From an uncultured Granulosicoccaceae bacterium (lineage in GTDB: Bacteria > Pseudomonadota > Gammaproteobacteria > Granulosicoccales > Granulosicoccaceae), in the NCBI GenBank assembly GCA_938035125.1, contig CALHNS010000053.1, positions 1-63,240 on the forward strand: a stretch of 63,240 nucleotides of DNA. Direction: 5' to 3'. This document shows positions 54,113-62,455 of the stretch, in pieces. Position 1 is the stretch's first letter. Each line of letters starts with the position of its first letter. The notes under the pieces were generated by a model that worked only from the letters and a program-made list of their open reading frames with translations, was not told where the DNA came from and made no database searches. A program made the position numbers and the translations under genes.

Positions 54113-54538
54113 CTATTCTTCAAATAGCTGCCCTTTTACCGTTCGAGAGCCACCACGAAACTGCGCAACGACCACATCATCTTGGTTGCTCAGTTCAACA
54201 TCGTACAAACCAGAGCGTCCGACCAAACTTAATTCTTTGGCCGTTGCTTTTATCACATCCCCAACTTTCACTGGCGCAAGATAGGTGATGGAGTTGTGCT
54301 GCGCCACGGTTAATTGGTTTCGGCTGTTGCAAGAGAAGGCGAAAGCGCTATCCGCTAATGCATAGGTAACGCCCCCATGGCAATTACCCATGCCGTTGCA
54401 GTGATGTTCCTCAATGGTTAGGTAAACACAGGCATAGCCTTCGTCTACTTCGGCCACCTGCATACCAAACCACTGAGAGGCTTTATCGGTTTGCCACAGT
54501 GCTTGAGTACTTCGTACCGCTCGTTCTTTTGGAGTCAT
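54113..54538 (-). CDS. PaaI-type hotdog-fold thioesterase
   Basis: A 141-residue acyl-CoA thioesterase of the PaaI family. The sequence HCNGMGNCHGGVTYALADSAFAFSCNS contains the HGG-x-x-x-x-L-A-D catalytic signature, and the following TVAQHNSITYLAPVKVGDVI is equally typical. PaaI enzymes hydrolyse hydroxyphenylacetyl-CoA dead-end products, which would fit the homoprotocatechuate genes 1.5 kb away. The first in-frame codon is a TTG at 54541; the ATG at 54538 is preferred. It converges with the cupin gene. Confidence 0.85.
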   Translation of the reverse strand: MTPKERAVRSTQALWQTDKASQWFGMQVAEVDEGYACVYLTIEEHHCNGMGNCHGGVTYALADSAFAFSCNSRNQLTVAQHNSITYLAPVKVGDVIKATAKELSLVGRSGLYDVELSNQDDVVVAQFRGGSRTVKGQLFEE

Positions 54539-54562
54539 CAATCATAATGTAGCGTAGATGCG

Positions 54563-55942
54563 TTACAGCGGCCACACTTTTGTTTCTGGGTGGAACTGAG
54601 ACCATGCGAACCAAAACGCTTGGTGACTGCCCACATCGTTTCCATCTTTATCGGTTGCTCGTATGCCGCCGCTGTCCAGCACCAATTGAACATTTTCTAC
54701 GCTTACTTTATCACCTCGTTTAAGCGCTAAGAACGTATCTCCTAAGGGAAATGCTATGGGCGTGCCGCTTTCAGTGACAATACCAATGATGTCATCGTGC
54801 ACAGACATTCGCGGATCGACATCTCCAACTGGGAAAATCGGGCCATTGGCATCACGACCATTGCGAAAATCAAAATCACGACCTAATGCCAATTCTTCTA
54901 CTAAAACCGTAGTTTCTGGATGCTCTTTCTTCCATGTGCCCCAATCGGTAGTCACAACACTTGCTTGTTTAAGCTGTATGCCTTTTTCAGCTAACGGGCC
55001 AGTGACGGCTTTGCCTAAGAAAGTATCAAAAACAGAATGTGAGGTGATGTCGTACATGACTTTGTTTGAACGGATCAATAACCCTGAAGTGCGAAGTACT
55101 GGACGCTCTACGCCTTCTGGTAATTCATCAGTGAAATAAGCTTGTGCTGCGCCACACAGCGTGCAGTAAGGAATGCCTAAGTCACGACCGCCTAACGTAT
55201 CGTTAACCATTTCCCGTACTTCCATGATTCGACGAGGGTAGGCGCGGTATTCGCCATTGACTTCAACACCAAATACGATGGCATCATCGTCTAACCAATC
55301 GGCATCTTCTGCCGAGCTAACTTCTGGGTTATCGGCAGCAGGTATACAGTTACACAACTCATCGGTTGTATCATAAGCACGGTTATCGATAAGCACACCG
55401 CCCCAAGATACGTGTCGCCAATCGATATCACCTTCCACAAATATTTTATCCCAACCTTCAACCAGTGTTGTGAACACATTGCCTTTGTATTCTAAATAGT
55501 TGGGCGGGGCGGGTACGTCCCAAGCAATTAAATGATCGGTGGTGGTGCCCCAGGAACGAATGCCTTCAATATTGACCCCTAAGAGTTCTTGTGCAGCATC
55601 GGCTAACAGAACTGATAAACCATCGGGGCCTGCAAACCGCATTAAATCGCTGAGCAGCCAAACTAATCTCGGATCTCCCGAATTTTTTAACACATCTAAA
55701 GACAGTGTTTGTTCTTCACGCCAGCCCGATTCTGATAAGCCATCAATGAAGATAGAATTTACCGCAGCTTGAACTTCATCTGTTAAGTCGCCTGTGGGAA
55801 TCTCAGGAGGCGTTCCGAACTCTTCAACTACGTGCTCAGGAAGCGCTACCTTAGTATCTTGTGCGTATAAGGAGGATGTGACGCCTGTGATGGCTGCGCA
55901 CATTATGAGCGTTTTAAGGAACCGAGAGTAAAAGTAGGACAC
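54563..55942 (-). CDS. Secreted DUF3179 protein
   Basis: The 459-residue protein starts at a GTG with a good AGGAGG site, and carries a signal peptide (LKTLIMCAAITGVTSSLYAQD). The DUF3179 domain occupies about 200-420, with the family pattern VNGEYRAYPRRIMEVREMVNDTLGGRDLGIPYCTLCGAAQAYF (the CxxC is characteristic) and later the LRTSGLLIRSNKVMYD region. Function is not known; an extracytoplasmic location is clear. The upstream 90 bp contain no obvious promoter pair. Confidence 0.85.
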   Translation of the reverse strand: MSYFYSRFLKTLIMCAAITGVTSSLYAQDTKVALPEHVVEEFGTPPEIPTGDLTDEVQAAVNSIFIDGLSESGWREEQTLSLDVLKNSGDPRLVWLLSDLMRFAGPDGLSVLLADAAQELLGVNIEGIRSWGTTTDHLIAWDVPAPPNYLEYKGNVFTTLVEGWDKIFVEGDIDWRHVSWGGVLIDNRAYDTTDELCNCIPAADNPEVSSAEDADWLDDDAIVFGVEVNGEYRAYPRRIMEVREMVNDTLGGRDLGIPYCTLCGAAQAYFTDELPEGVERPVLRTSGLLIRSNKVMYDITSHSVFDTFLGKAVTGPLAEKGIQLKQASVVTTDWGTWKKEHPETTVLVEELALGRDFDFRNGRDANGPIFPVGDVDPRMSVHDDIIGIVTESGTPIAFPLGDTFLALKRGDKVSVENVQLVLDSGGIRATDKDGNDVGSHQAFWFAWSQFHPETKVWPL

Positions 55943-56031
55943 CGACGTGCCTCCTAATTCAGATGCAATTCCCTAGTAGACACCCACTAGCGTGTATGGT
56001 TCGCCAACTGCGAAGCTCTTAAGTGAGGATA

Positions 56032-56838
56032 TTATTCGAAATTAAGATAAACGCGACCAAAATCCCCAAAATCGGCCTCAAAGGAGCTTTTAGCAGGCGC
56101 CTCAATAGGGCGTATGAAGGAGCCTGAAAGCACCACATCGCCTTCAGACAAGCCATCGTTATAACGCGCCAAGCGTTGTACCAACCAAACCATGGATGTG
56201 ACTGGGTCATCTAATACGCCTGCGCCCAAGCCGGTTTCTTCCACCTCACCATTTCGTTTCACAATGGCGCCCACGGTACGAAGATCGAACGCATCGACTG
56301 CGTGTGTTAAATCTCCAAGCACAACGCCTGCGTTGGCGGCATTATCAGATACCGTATCGAAAATAACGCGCGCTTTGCCTGTTGTTGGGTCGGATCGAAG
56401 AATGCGCGTATCTAATATTTCTAATGATGGCGCTACGGCTTTGGTCGCCTTGATTACGTCTTCAGAGGTTACGTGTTCCCCGCGTAAATTGCTTCCCATG
56501 ATGAACGCAATTTCAGCCTCAATACGCGGCTCAATAAAACGCCCGGATGGCACCGTATCGCCGTGCTTAAAATGCATGTCATCAAATAACACACCGCTAT
56601 CAGGTGTTTCAATATTCAGTGCTCGTTGCATGGCTTTTGATGTTAAGCCTATTTTCCTGCCAGTGATTTTTCTGCCCGCGTTAGTTTTTTGTTTTACTAA
56701 TTCGGCCTGCACAGCGTAGGCATCATCAAGGGTTATCTCAGGGTAGCTTACGCTGAGTAAACCCATCTGTTTGCCGGTGCGCTCTGCATCAAATAATTGC
56801 GTTGCCGCTATTGTTATTTGTTCTGCTGTTAAGCTCAT
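56032..56838 (-). CDS. hpaH: 2-oxo-hept-3-ene-1,7-dioate hydratase
   Basis: This enzyme hydrates 2-oxohept-3-ene-1,7-dioate in the homoprotocatechuate meta-cleavage pathway. The 268-residue protein shows the family motifs SYPEITLDDAYAVQ, GRKIGLTSKAMQ, the metal-binding region (FIEPRIEAEIAFIMG, glutamates near 106-110) and FDTVSDNAANAGVVLG. Its whole-length resemblance to E. coli HpcG/HpaH is evident by eye. The next step, HpaI aldolase, is not in the window. It follows hpaE by 111 bp on the same strand, with short tandem repeats between them. Confidence 0.9.
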   Translation of the reverse strand: MSLTAEQITIAATQLFDAERTGKQMGLLSVSYPEITLDDAYAVQAELVKQKTNAGRKITGRKIGLTSKAMQRALNIETPDSGVLFDDMHFKHGDTVPSGRFIEPRIEAEIAFIMGSNLRGEHVTSEDVIKATKAVAPSLEILDTRILRSDPTTGKARVIFDTVSDNAANAGVVLGDLTHAVDAFDLRTVGAIVKRNGEVEETGLGAGVLDDPVTSMVWLVQRLARYNDGLSEGDVVLSGSFIRPIEAPAKSSFEADFGDFGRVYLNFE

Positions 56839-56865
56839 GCTGTATCCACTGGGCTGTTCTCTAAA

Positions 56866-56906
56866 GTACTCTCAAATGTACTCTCAAATGTACTCTCAAA
56901 TGTACC
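56866..56906 (-). repeat. Three perfect 12-bp tandem repeats
   Basis: GTACTCTCAAAT occurs three times in a row (56866-56901), followed by a partial unit, in the gap between the hpaE and hpaH genes. It may be a slippage-prone spacer or an array of binding sites; no protein is known to match. Confidence 0.85.
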
Positions 56907-56949
56907 CATACTTTACTCTATGGAACTTGGCTTTATATTATGCGCCGAA

Positions 56950-58473
56950 CTAAGCGCCAAGTTTTGGTATACGGTGCTCACCGGTAGCAAAAGCAATATT
57001 TTTAGTTTCCATATAAAAATCGAACGACCAATCACCGCCGTCACGGCCAATGCCGCTAGCTTTTACACCACCAAACGGCGTTGGTAAGTGTCGAATATTT
57101 TCAGAATTCACCCAAATCATGCCCGCATCCATCGCATCTGAAAATCGCAACGCTCTGGACATATCTTCTGTCCACAAATAACCTGCCAGTCCGTAACGAG
57201 TATCGTTAGCAATGCTTAACGCTTCCTCTTCGGTGTCAAATTCAATCACGGTTAGCACCGGGCCAAATATCTCTTCTTGGCTAATTCGCATGTTGCGTTT
57301 GGCATCGGTAAATAAGGTTGGATTGATGAACCAACCTGTCTCACCCAAACGCGTACCACCAGCGGCTATTGATGCACCATCTTTGCCGGCGATGTCCATA
57401 TACGACATGACTTTATCAAAGTGGGTTTTATGAATCAGTGGGCCAATCACGGTATTAGGATCAAGCGGATGGCCAACGCGTATATTTTTCACACGTTCAA
57501 GAAGTTTTTCGGTGAAGTCGGCGGCAATTGATTTTTGCACCAATAAACGGCTGGATGAGGTGCAACGTTCGCCATTTAATGAATAAATCATAAAAATTGC
57601 TGCGTCCAGCGCACGTTCAAGTTTCGCATCATCGAATACCACAACAGGATTTTTCCCACCCAGCTCTAAGTGCAATCGCTTTAACGTATCAGCGCCTTGT
57701 TTCGTTATCATCGAACCGGTTTCGCTTTCACCCACAAACGATACCGCTTTGATATCGGGGTGCTCTGTGAGTGCACGACCGGTATCTTCTCCAAAACCAT
57801 TCACTAAATTCCAAACGCCATTGGGTAACCCAGCCTCATGTGCAATCTCGGCGAGTATTCTTGCACTTAGTGGTGAGAGCTCAGCAGGTTTATGCACCAC
57901 CGTACATCCACAGGCGAGGGCGGGAGCAATTTTCCAAGTGGATAGCATGAAAGGGGTGTTCCAAGGCGTAATAACCCCAACAGGACCAATGGCATGTCGA
58001 GACGTTACGTTTAAATGATCCGCTGTGGGCAGTGATTGACCGTTTCGAGCGTTTGGGGCTTGATCAGCAAAATAACGAAAATTTTCAGCCCCTCTAAGCG
58101 CGGCTTTGGACATAAAACGAAGTGCTTGCCCAGTATCCCAACTTTCACATAAGGCGATTTCATCAGCACGTTCAACAATCAGATCAGCGATACGATGAAG
58201 AATTTCGCGCCGTTTCGCACCGGGTGTGTTTGACCATTCCTGGAAGGCTTGTTTGGCAGCCTTTGCCGCTTGATCGATATCGCTAGTATCGCCACGAGCA
58301 ACGGTTGCAATTAAACTTTCATCCACGGGAGAATGCGTATCAAAGCTTGCACCACCAGAGCCTGCTAGGGTTTCACCGTTAATTAAATTTTGTATACCGG
58401 TTTTTCTAAACCGTTCCAAATAGCCTTGCAGTCGCTTAGTGTTGTCTTCAAGCGTTGGTGTGGGTGCATTCAT
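56950..58473 (-). CDS. hpaE: 5-carboxymethyl-2-hydroxymuconate semialdehyde dehydrogenase
   Basis: An NAD-dependent aldehyde dehydrogenase of 507 residues. The catalytic cysteine is in NGERCTSSSRLLV, the general-base glutamate in LHLELGGKNPVVV, and the nucleotide loop is VSFVGESETGSMI. The fit to the homoprotocatechuate branch comes from the linkage to hpaF and hpaH; other aldehydes cannot be excluded from sequence alone. It is 16 bp after the isomerase gene. The C terminus KNIAFATGEHRIPKLGA is family-typical. Confidence 0.87.
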   Translation of the reverse strand: MNAPTPTLEDNTKRLQGYLERFRKTGIQNLINGETLAGSGGASFDTHSPVDESLIATVARGDTSDIDQAAKAAKQAFQEWSNTPGAKRREILHRIADLIVERADEIALCESWDTGQALRFMSKAALRGAENFRYFADQAPNARNGQSLPTADHLNVTSRHAIGPVGVITPWNTPFMLSTWKIAPALACGCTVVHKPAELSPLSARILAEIAHEAGLPNGVWNLVNGFGEDTGRALTEHPDIKAVSFVGESETGSMITKQGADTLKRLHLELGGKNPVVVFDDAKLERALDAAIFMIYSLNGERCTSSSRLLVQKSIAADFTEKLLERVKNIRVGHPLDPNTVIGPLIHKTHFDKVMSYMDIAGKDGASIAAGGTRLGETGWFINPTLFTDAKRNMRISQEEIFGPVLTVIEFDTEEEALSIANDTRYGLAGYLWTEDMSRALRFSDAMDAGMIWVNSENIRHLPTPFGGVKASGIGRDGGDWSFDFYMETKNIAFATGEHRIPKLGA

Positions 58474-58489
58474 TCGTAACCTTCAAATC

Positions 58490-58879
58490 TTATGCGTTGT
58501 CATTTAAGTAACGGCGAATAGAACCCGTCTTAGGGCTGAGTTCAGGATCAATGTTGCGCATCTCCATCGATAGCGCAAAAGAAGATTGATCAATCAAATC
58601 TTTACAAACTTCTTCGGCAGCGTCAAATAAACGTTGAACCGCCATACGACGGGTGTCTATGTCTCTACCGCCGCGTAGGCGAACCGAGATATCTAAGTAG
58701 GCGTGTTGTGGGTTTCCATCAGCAATCAGTGCGTAGTTGCATTCAATTACTCGTACTCGAATACCCGCTAGTGGAAAAACGCCTGTATCAACGGCGGTAT
58801 CGCGCAAAGTTTTACACAGTGCGGGGATATCTAAATGATCGCCAAGACCTGGCGAATGATCAATGTGTATATGAGGCAT
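58490..58879 (-). CDS. hpaF: 5-carboxymethyl-2-hydroxymuconate delta-isomerase
   Basis: A 129-residue tautomerase-superfamily isomerase of the homoprotocatechuate pathway. The catalytic amino-terminal proline follows the start Met directly (MPHIHIDHSPGLGDHLDIPALC). Further family signs are GVFPLAGIRVRVIECNYALIADGNPQHAYLDISVRLRGGRD. It is 6 bp from the MBL-fold gene and 16 bp from hpaE, so all three form one operon. Homologues in Enterobacteriaceae are called HpcD or HpaF. Confidence 0.9.
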   Translation of the reverse strand: MPHIHIDHSPGLGDHLDIPALCKTLRDTAVDTGVFPLAGIRVRVIECNYALIADGNPQHAYLDISVRLRGGRDIDTRRMAVQRLFDAAEEVCKDLIDQSSFALSMEMRNIDPELSPKTGSIRRYLNDNA

Positions 58880-58885
58880 AGGTTG

Positions 58886-59752
58886 TTAATTTGGTAGTGG
58901 AATAACAAGGCCATCGTGACCGACATACAGTTCGCCTTCCCAATGCTTGCGCACAGCAGTTTCCCAATGGGATTGCCCAAAGTCGGGATCATCAGCAGGC
59001 ACTAAATGCGTTAAAGCCAAAATCTTCACACCGGCTCTTGTGGCTAATTTTCCCACATCGTGCGCAAATGTGTGAGATCGTAACCAGTGCTCCATCAACC
59101 GATCATCCACATTTCCAATGCGTTCAAACAAGGCTGGTAGTGCCGCTTCTAACATGGCCTCGTGAACGAACAAATCACAACCTTGCGCCCAATCGGCTAG
59201 AGAGTTTAAAGGAGCGGTATCGCCAGAAACAACTACGTGAGTGTCATTTGATTTAAAAGATAACGCAAAACAATCGACTAACGGTGGGTGCTGCACGCGC
59301 ATGGCGTCCACCACCAAATTGTCGGTGCTCATTACCATGCCTTCATCCAGCACATGAATATTCAATAAGCTGTGCAAATCGGGCCGACCTTCGTCTTCAA
59401 TTCGAAGTTGGATGTCAGCCTGCATGGATGCGTTGAAAGTATCCCAATAGTGCTGGATACCTGAAGGGCCATAAACCTCAACAGTTGTTTTAAGCCCAGC
59501 CGTCCAAGCGGTGTGAATCAATGGGCCTAATTCTAAATAGTGATCAGAATGCAAATGGGTAATAAAAATATGCGACAACGAATTTAAATTAACGTTTTGA
59601 TCAACCAAACCACGCGTAACACCTAACCCACAGTCTATAACGATACGATTGTCATTTAATGATAGAAAATTTGATGTGGGCATGGACGAGCCAGGGCGTA
59701 TAGCAGGCCCGCCTTTCGTGCCCATCAGCGCAAAAAAATTAGTGTGGTTCAT
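58886..59752 (-). CDS. MBL-fold metallo-hydrolase
   Basis: A 288-residue member of the RNase Z/arylsulfatase-like metallo-beta-lactamase branch. The dinuclear zinc motif is THLHSDHY (H66, H68, D70, H71), with further ligands in VSGDTAPL (Asp), LFVHEAM and the late ALTHLVPAD. No signal peptide is visible, so it is probably cytoplasmic. It is not a standard member of the hpa pathway, yet it is only 6 bp from hpaF, which suggests a linked ester- or lactone-cleaving step. Its substrate is unknown. Confidence 0.82.
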   Translation of the reverse strand: MNHTNFFALMGTKGGPAIRPGSSMPTSNFLSLNDNRIVIDCGLGVTRGLVDQNVNLNSLSHIFITHLHSDHYLELGPLIHTAWTAGLKTTVEVYGPSGIQHYWDTFNASMQADIQLRIEDEGRPDLHSLLNIHVLDEGMVMSTDNLVVDAMRVQHPPLVDCFALSFKSNDTHVVVSGDTAPLNSLADWAQGCDLFVHEAMLEAALPALFERIGNVDDRLMEHWLRSHTFAHDVGKLATRAGVKILALTHLVPADDPDFGQSHWETAVRKHWEGELYVGHDGLVIPLPN

Positions 59753-59806
59753 AATTGCGTTTGTCGCATGGTATTTAGCAAAGTAGGGAAGCTCATTCTA
59801 TTTGTG

Positions 59807-59842
59807 TGCTTGTTGCTTGTTGCTTGTTGCTTGTGTGCTTGT
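59807..59842. repeat. TGCTTGT heptamer tandem repeat
   Basis: Four perfect TGCTTGT units are followed by an offset fifth, in the gap between the class III aminotransferase stop and the MBL gene start. It is a likely slippage site that does not affect either frame. Confidence 0.8.
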
Positions 59843-61195
59843 TCAGTGCGAAACCGCTTGAAAGCCTGCGTCTAATGCATTTAATATCGCCACGCAATCT
59901 GCGTCGGTAAGTATTAAAGGCGGCGATAAAATGAGGTTAGGGCCTGATATTCGAACCATGGCGCCAGCATCGTATACCGTTTCTTGCAAAACGCCTGTCA
60001 CGGTTGGATCGGCAGGCTGCTTAGTCTCAGGATTACTGACAAGTTCCATTGCCGTCATCAGCCCATGACCACCACGTACATCACCAATCATGGCGTACTT
60101 TGTTTGCAATGCTAAGCACCCTTCATACAATTGCGTTCCACGAGCAGCTGCGTTTTCCACCACATTTAAACGCTTTGTTTCTGCTAAACAAGCAAGCGCT
60201 GCTGCCGCACCTACCGGATGACCTGAATAAGTGTAGCCATGGCCGATCTTCGCCGCAGGATTACCTTCAAATACATCCACCATGCGTTCACCCAACATGA
60301 GCGCACCAAACGGAAAGTACCCATTGGTAATTGCCTTTGCCGTACACATCATATCGGGTTTGATTCCCCACAATCGTGCACCTGACCAAGCGCCTGTTCT
60401 TCCATAACCTGTGATGACTTCATCGGTGATTAATAAAATGCCGTGGTCGTTACAGATTTTTTCCACCATGGGCGCAAAACTCTTGTGGGGAGGAATAACC
60501 CCACCTGCGCCTAAAATCGGTTCCATAATCATCGCCGCAATCGTACTGGCGCCTTGGAACTTGATTTCATCAACCAACGCATTAACACACAACTGCGCTA
60601 ATTTTTCAGGATCGGTTTCATTGAATGGGTTTCGATAAGTGTAGGGGGCGGGGATATGAAAACACCCCGGCAGTAGAGGTTCATAAGCTTCACGAAAATT
60701 AGCGTTGCCATTAACACTTGCACCCCCCATGTGAGTGCCGTGATAACCTTTTTTTAAACTTAAAAATTTGGTGCGACCTGGTTCGCCGCGAAGTTTATGA
60801 TATTGGCGTGCCAATCTTAATGAGGTTTCAACAGAGTCTGAACCGCCCGAGGTGAAAAAGGCGCGACTCATACCATCGGGTTCAAAAAATTCAGCCAGTT
60901 CATAAGAGAGTTCAATGGCGGCATCGTTGGTTGTGCCGCGAAAAGTTGAATAGTAGGGCATCTTGGCAAGTTGCGCGGTGATAGCATCTTTCACCGGTTG
61001 GCAGGAATAGCCTAAATTGACATTCCATAAACCGCCCACGGCATCAATTACTTGCCGACCATCGACATCTTCTATGGTAACGCCAGCAGATTCTGTGATG
61101 ATCTTAGGTGGAGTGGCTAAACTGTCCTCCGGAGAGGTCATTGGGTGCCACATAAAACGGGCGTTATTTTCTTTTAAAAAATTAGAGCCTTTCAT
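59843..61195 (-). CDS. Class III PLP aminotransferase (omega-transaminase-like)
   Basis: A fold-type I class III enzyme of 450 residues. The PLP lysine lies in MCTAKAITNGYFPFGALML, the cofactor Asp is in LLITDEVITGYGRTG, and ATG at 61195 follows an AGGTG site (a GTG two codons earlier is possible). Relatives transaminate terminal amines such as beta-alanine, putrescine or taurine with pyruvate. It is upstream of the MBL gene and the hpa genes on the same strand, but with a 90-bp gap full of heptamer repeats, so it may be a separate unit. Confidence 0.88.
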   Translation of the reverse strand: MKGSNFLKENNARFMWHPMTSPEDSLATPPKIITESAGVTIEDVDGRQVIDAVGGLWNVNLGYSCQPVKDAITAQLAKMPYYSTFRGTTNDAAIELSYELAEFFEPDGMSRAFFTSGGSDSVETSLRLARQYHKLRGEPGRTKFLSLKKGYHGTHMGGASVNGNANFREAYEPLLPGCFHIPAPYTYRNPFNETDPEKLAQLCVNALVDEIKFQGASTIAAMIMEPILGAGGVIPPHKSFAPMVEKICNDHGILLITDEVITGYGRTGAWSGARLWGIKPDMMCTAKAITNGYFPFGALMLGERMVDVFEGNPAAKIGHGYTYSGHPVGAAAALACLAETKRLNVVENAAARGTQLYEGCLALQTKYAMIGDVRGGHGLMTAMELVSNPETKQPADPTVTGVLQETVYDAGAMVRISGPNLILSPPLILTDADCVAILNALDAGFQAVSH

Positions 61196-61379
61196 GTGCA
61201 CCTAACAGAAATAAGGAGCATAGAGTTTGGCAAAAATTACTTAACAAAGCAAGCTTAATAGAGAGTTAAATAGGCTCTCAAACGATCAGGACAATGGGTC
61301 ATGCACCACCCCATTAAGGCGTGGTGCTTATGACTCTCGATTTCGCTTTGAACCATGTCTAGGAAAGCCCGGGTAACTC

Positions 61380-62393
61380 TTACGAGACTACCGATTTGCT
61401 GGATGCTTCAGCACTAGCTTTTCGAAATTCTGCGCTAAAAGCGTTTCGATTTTCCGCCGCAATGGTTTTGCCTTTTTCTTTTAACGTTCTGAACTTTGCA
61501 GACAACGTTTCTAGCCTTCGCTCCCATTCCCAACTGGGGCTTTGGCCTTCAATTGCTTTGAAATACACATGCATAAGGGCTGTCATAGCAATGGGATCAA
61601 CAATCGCAGACTTAACACCCCAGGCCAGAAGCGCTGCAACAATAAACGTCCAAGGTCCTGCCAACGAAGGCACGGCTGCAGTAAATATGGCTATGGGTGC
61701 TAGAACGAATAGAAAAACGCAAAACGTTAGCCCCCAAGTAAGTAAGCTTACCCAAAATGCATTTTTAAGAATTTTCGGATAATTTTGCGCAAACAATACT
61801 AGACCTCTACTGCTATTGTTCCAAACATTATTGCTAGCGTTTTTCATATGAAACGCTAGGATAATTTCATCCACATAGGTCAAAGACATGGAAACGATTT
61901 TATTAATGACTTTGATCAGATTGGCGACACCAGGAATAGGGATCATGTTTCCAAGTGAATTGAAAGTGCCTGAAATGACTTTTAGAACACCTTTGATTAA
62001 CTGGTCGACAGCGAATAGAACGTTAGATTCGGTGAAGTGCTCTTTGACTTGATTTTTGCCGTACTCAACCATGCCATTGCCATTAGGAATGGGTTCGTTG
62101 TGCATAAGTTTAACCAACAACGCAATGTGACCTGCTTTCACTTGATACAACAAGTACTCACGAATCACATAGAGAAAATAGGAGGCAATGCTTGCCCCAA
62201 AAAAACCTCCATACAATACTCCAGAACCCACTTCACCGAATATTGAACCCCCAATCCAGCCGAGACCGGCGCCACCGCCGGTTAGCGCAATGGCAATTCC
62301 GGTAATGGCTGTGTAGATCGTGAAGCGAAATACCAAGAAAGGATAAGTTTGCTTCATTAATGAAAAAATCTGCGAAAAATTAAAATCCCACAT
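61380..62393 (-). CDS. Multi-pass membrane protein, unknown function
   Basis: I do not recognise this 337-residue protein. It has about five or six hydrophobic segments: two near the N terminus (FLVFRFTIYTAITGIAIAL and the Gly-rich IGGSIFGEVGSGVLYGGFFGASIASYF), a long amphipathic middle with amphiphilic turns (GNMIPIPGVANLIKVINKIV), then two strong helices near 215-275. The last 60 residues are soluble, basic and helical (RRLETLSAKFRTLKEKGKTI). No motif for catalysis is visible. It lies between the class III aminotransferase gene and the IS element. Confidence 0.65.
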   Translation of the reverse strand: MWDFNFSQIFSLMKQTYPFLVFRFTIYTAITGIAIALTGGGAGLGWIGGSIFGEVGSGVLYGGFFGASIASYFLYVIREYLLYQVKAGHIALLVKLMHNEPIPNGNGMVEYGKNQVKEHFTESNVLFAVDQLIKGVLKVISGTFNSLGNMIPIPGVANLIKVINKIVSMSLTYVDEIILAFHMKNASNNVWNNSSRGLVLFAQNYPKILKNAFWVSLLTWGLTFCVFLFVLAPIAIFTAAVPSLAGPWTFIVAALLAWGVKSAIVDPIAMTALMHVYFKAIEGQSPSWEWERRLETLSAKFRTLKEKGKTIAAENRNAFSAEFRKASAEASSKSVVS

Positions 62394-62455
62394 TGGGGTG
62401 GCTCCGGTTATTTGGTTGTCTAATCATATAAACGCACACCAATCTCGCATTATAC

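Noticed and set aside
56866..56906. CRISPR array
   Set aside because: The units are 12 bp and directly adjacent without spacers.
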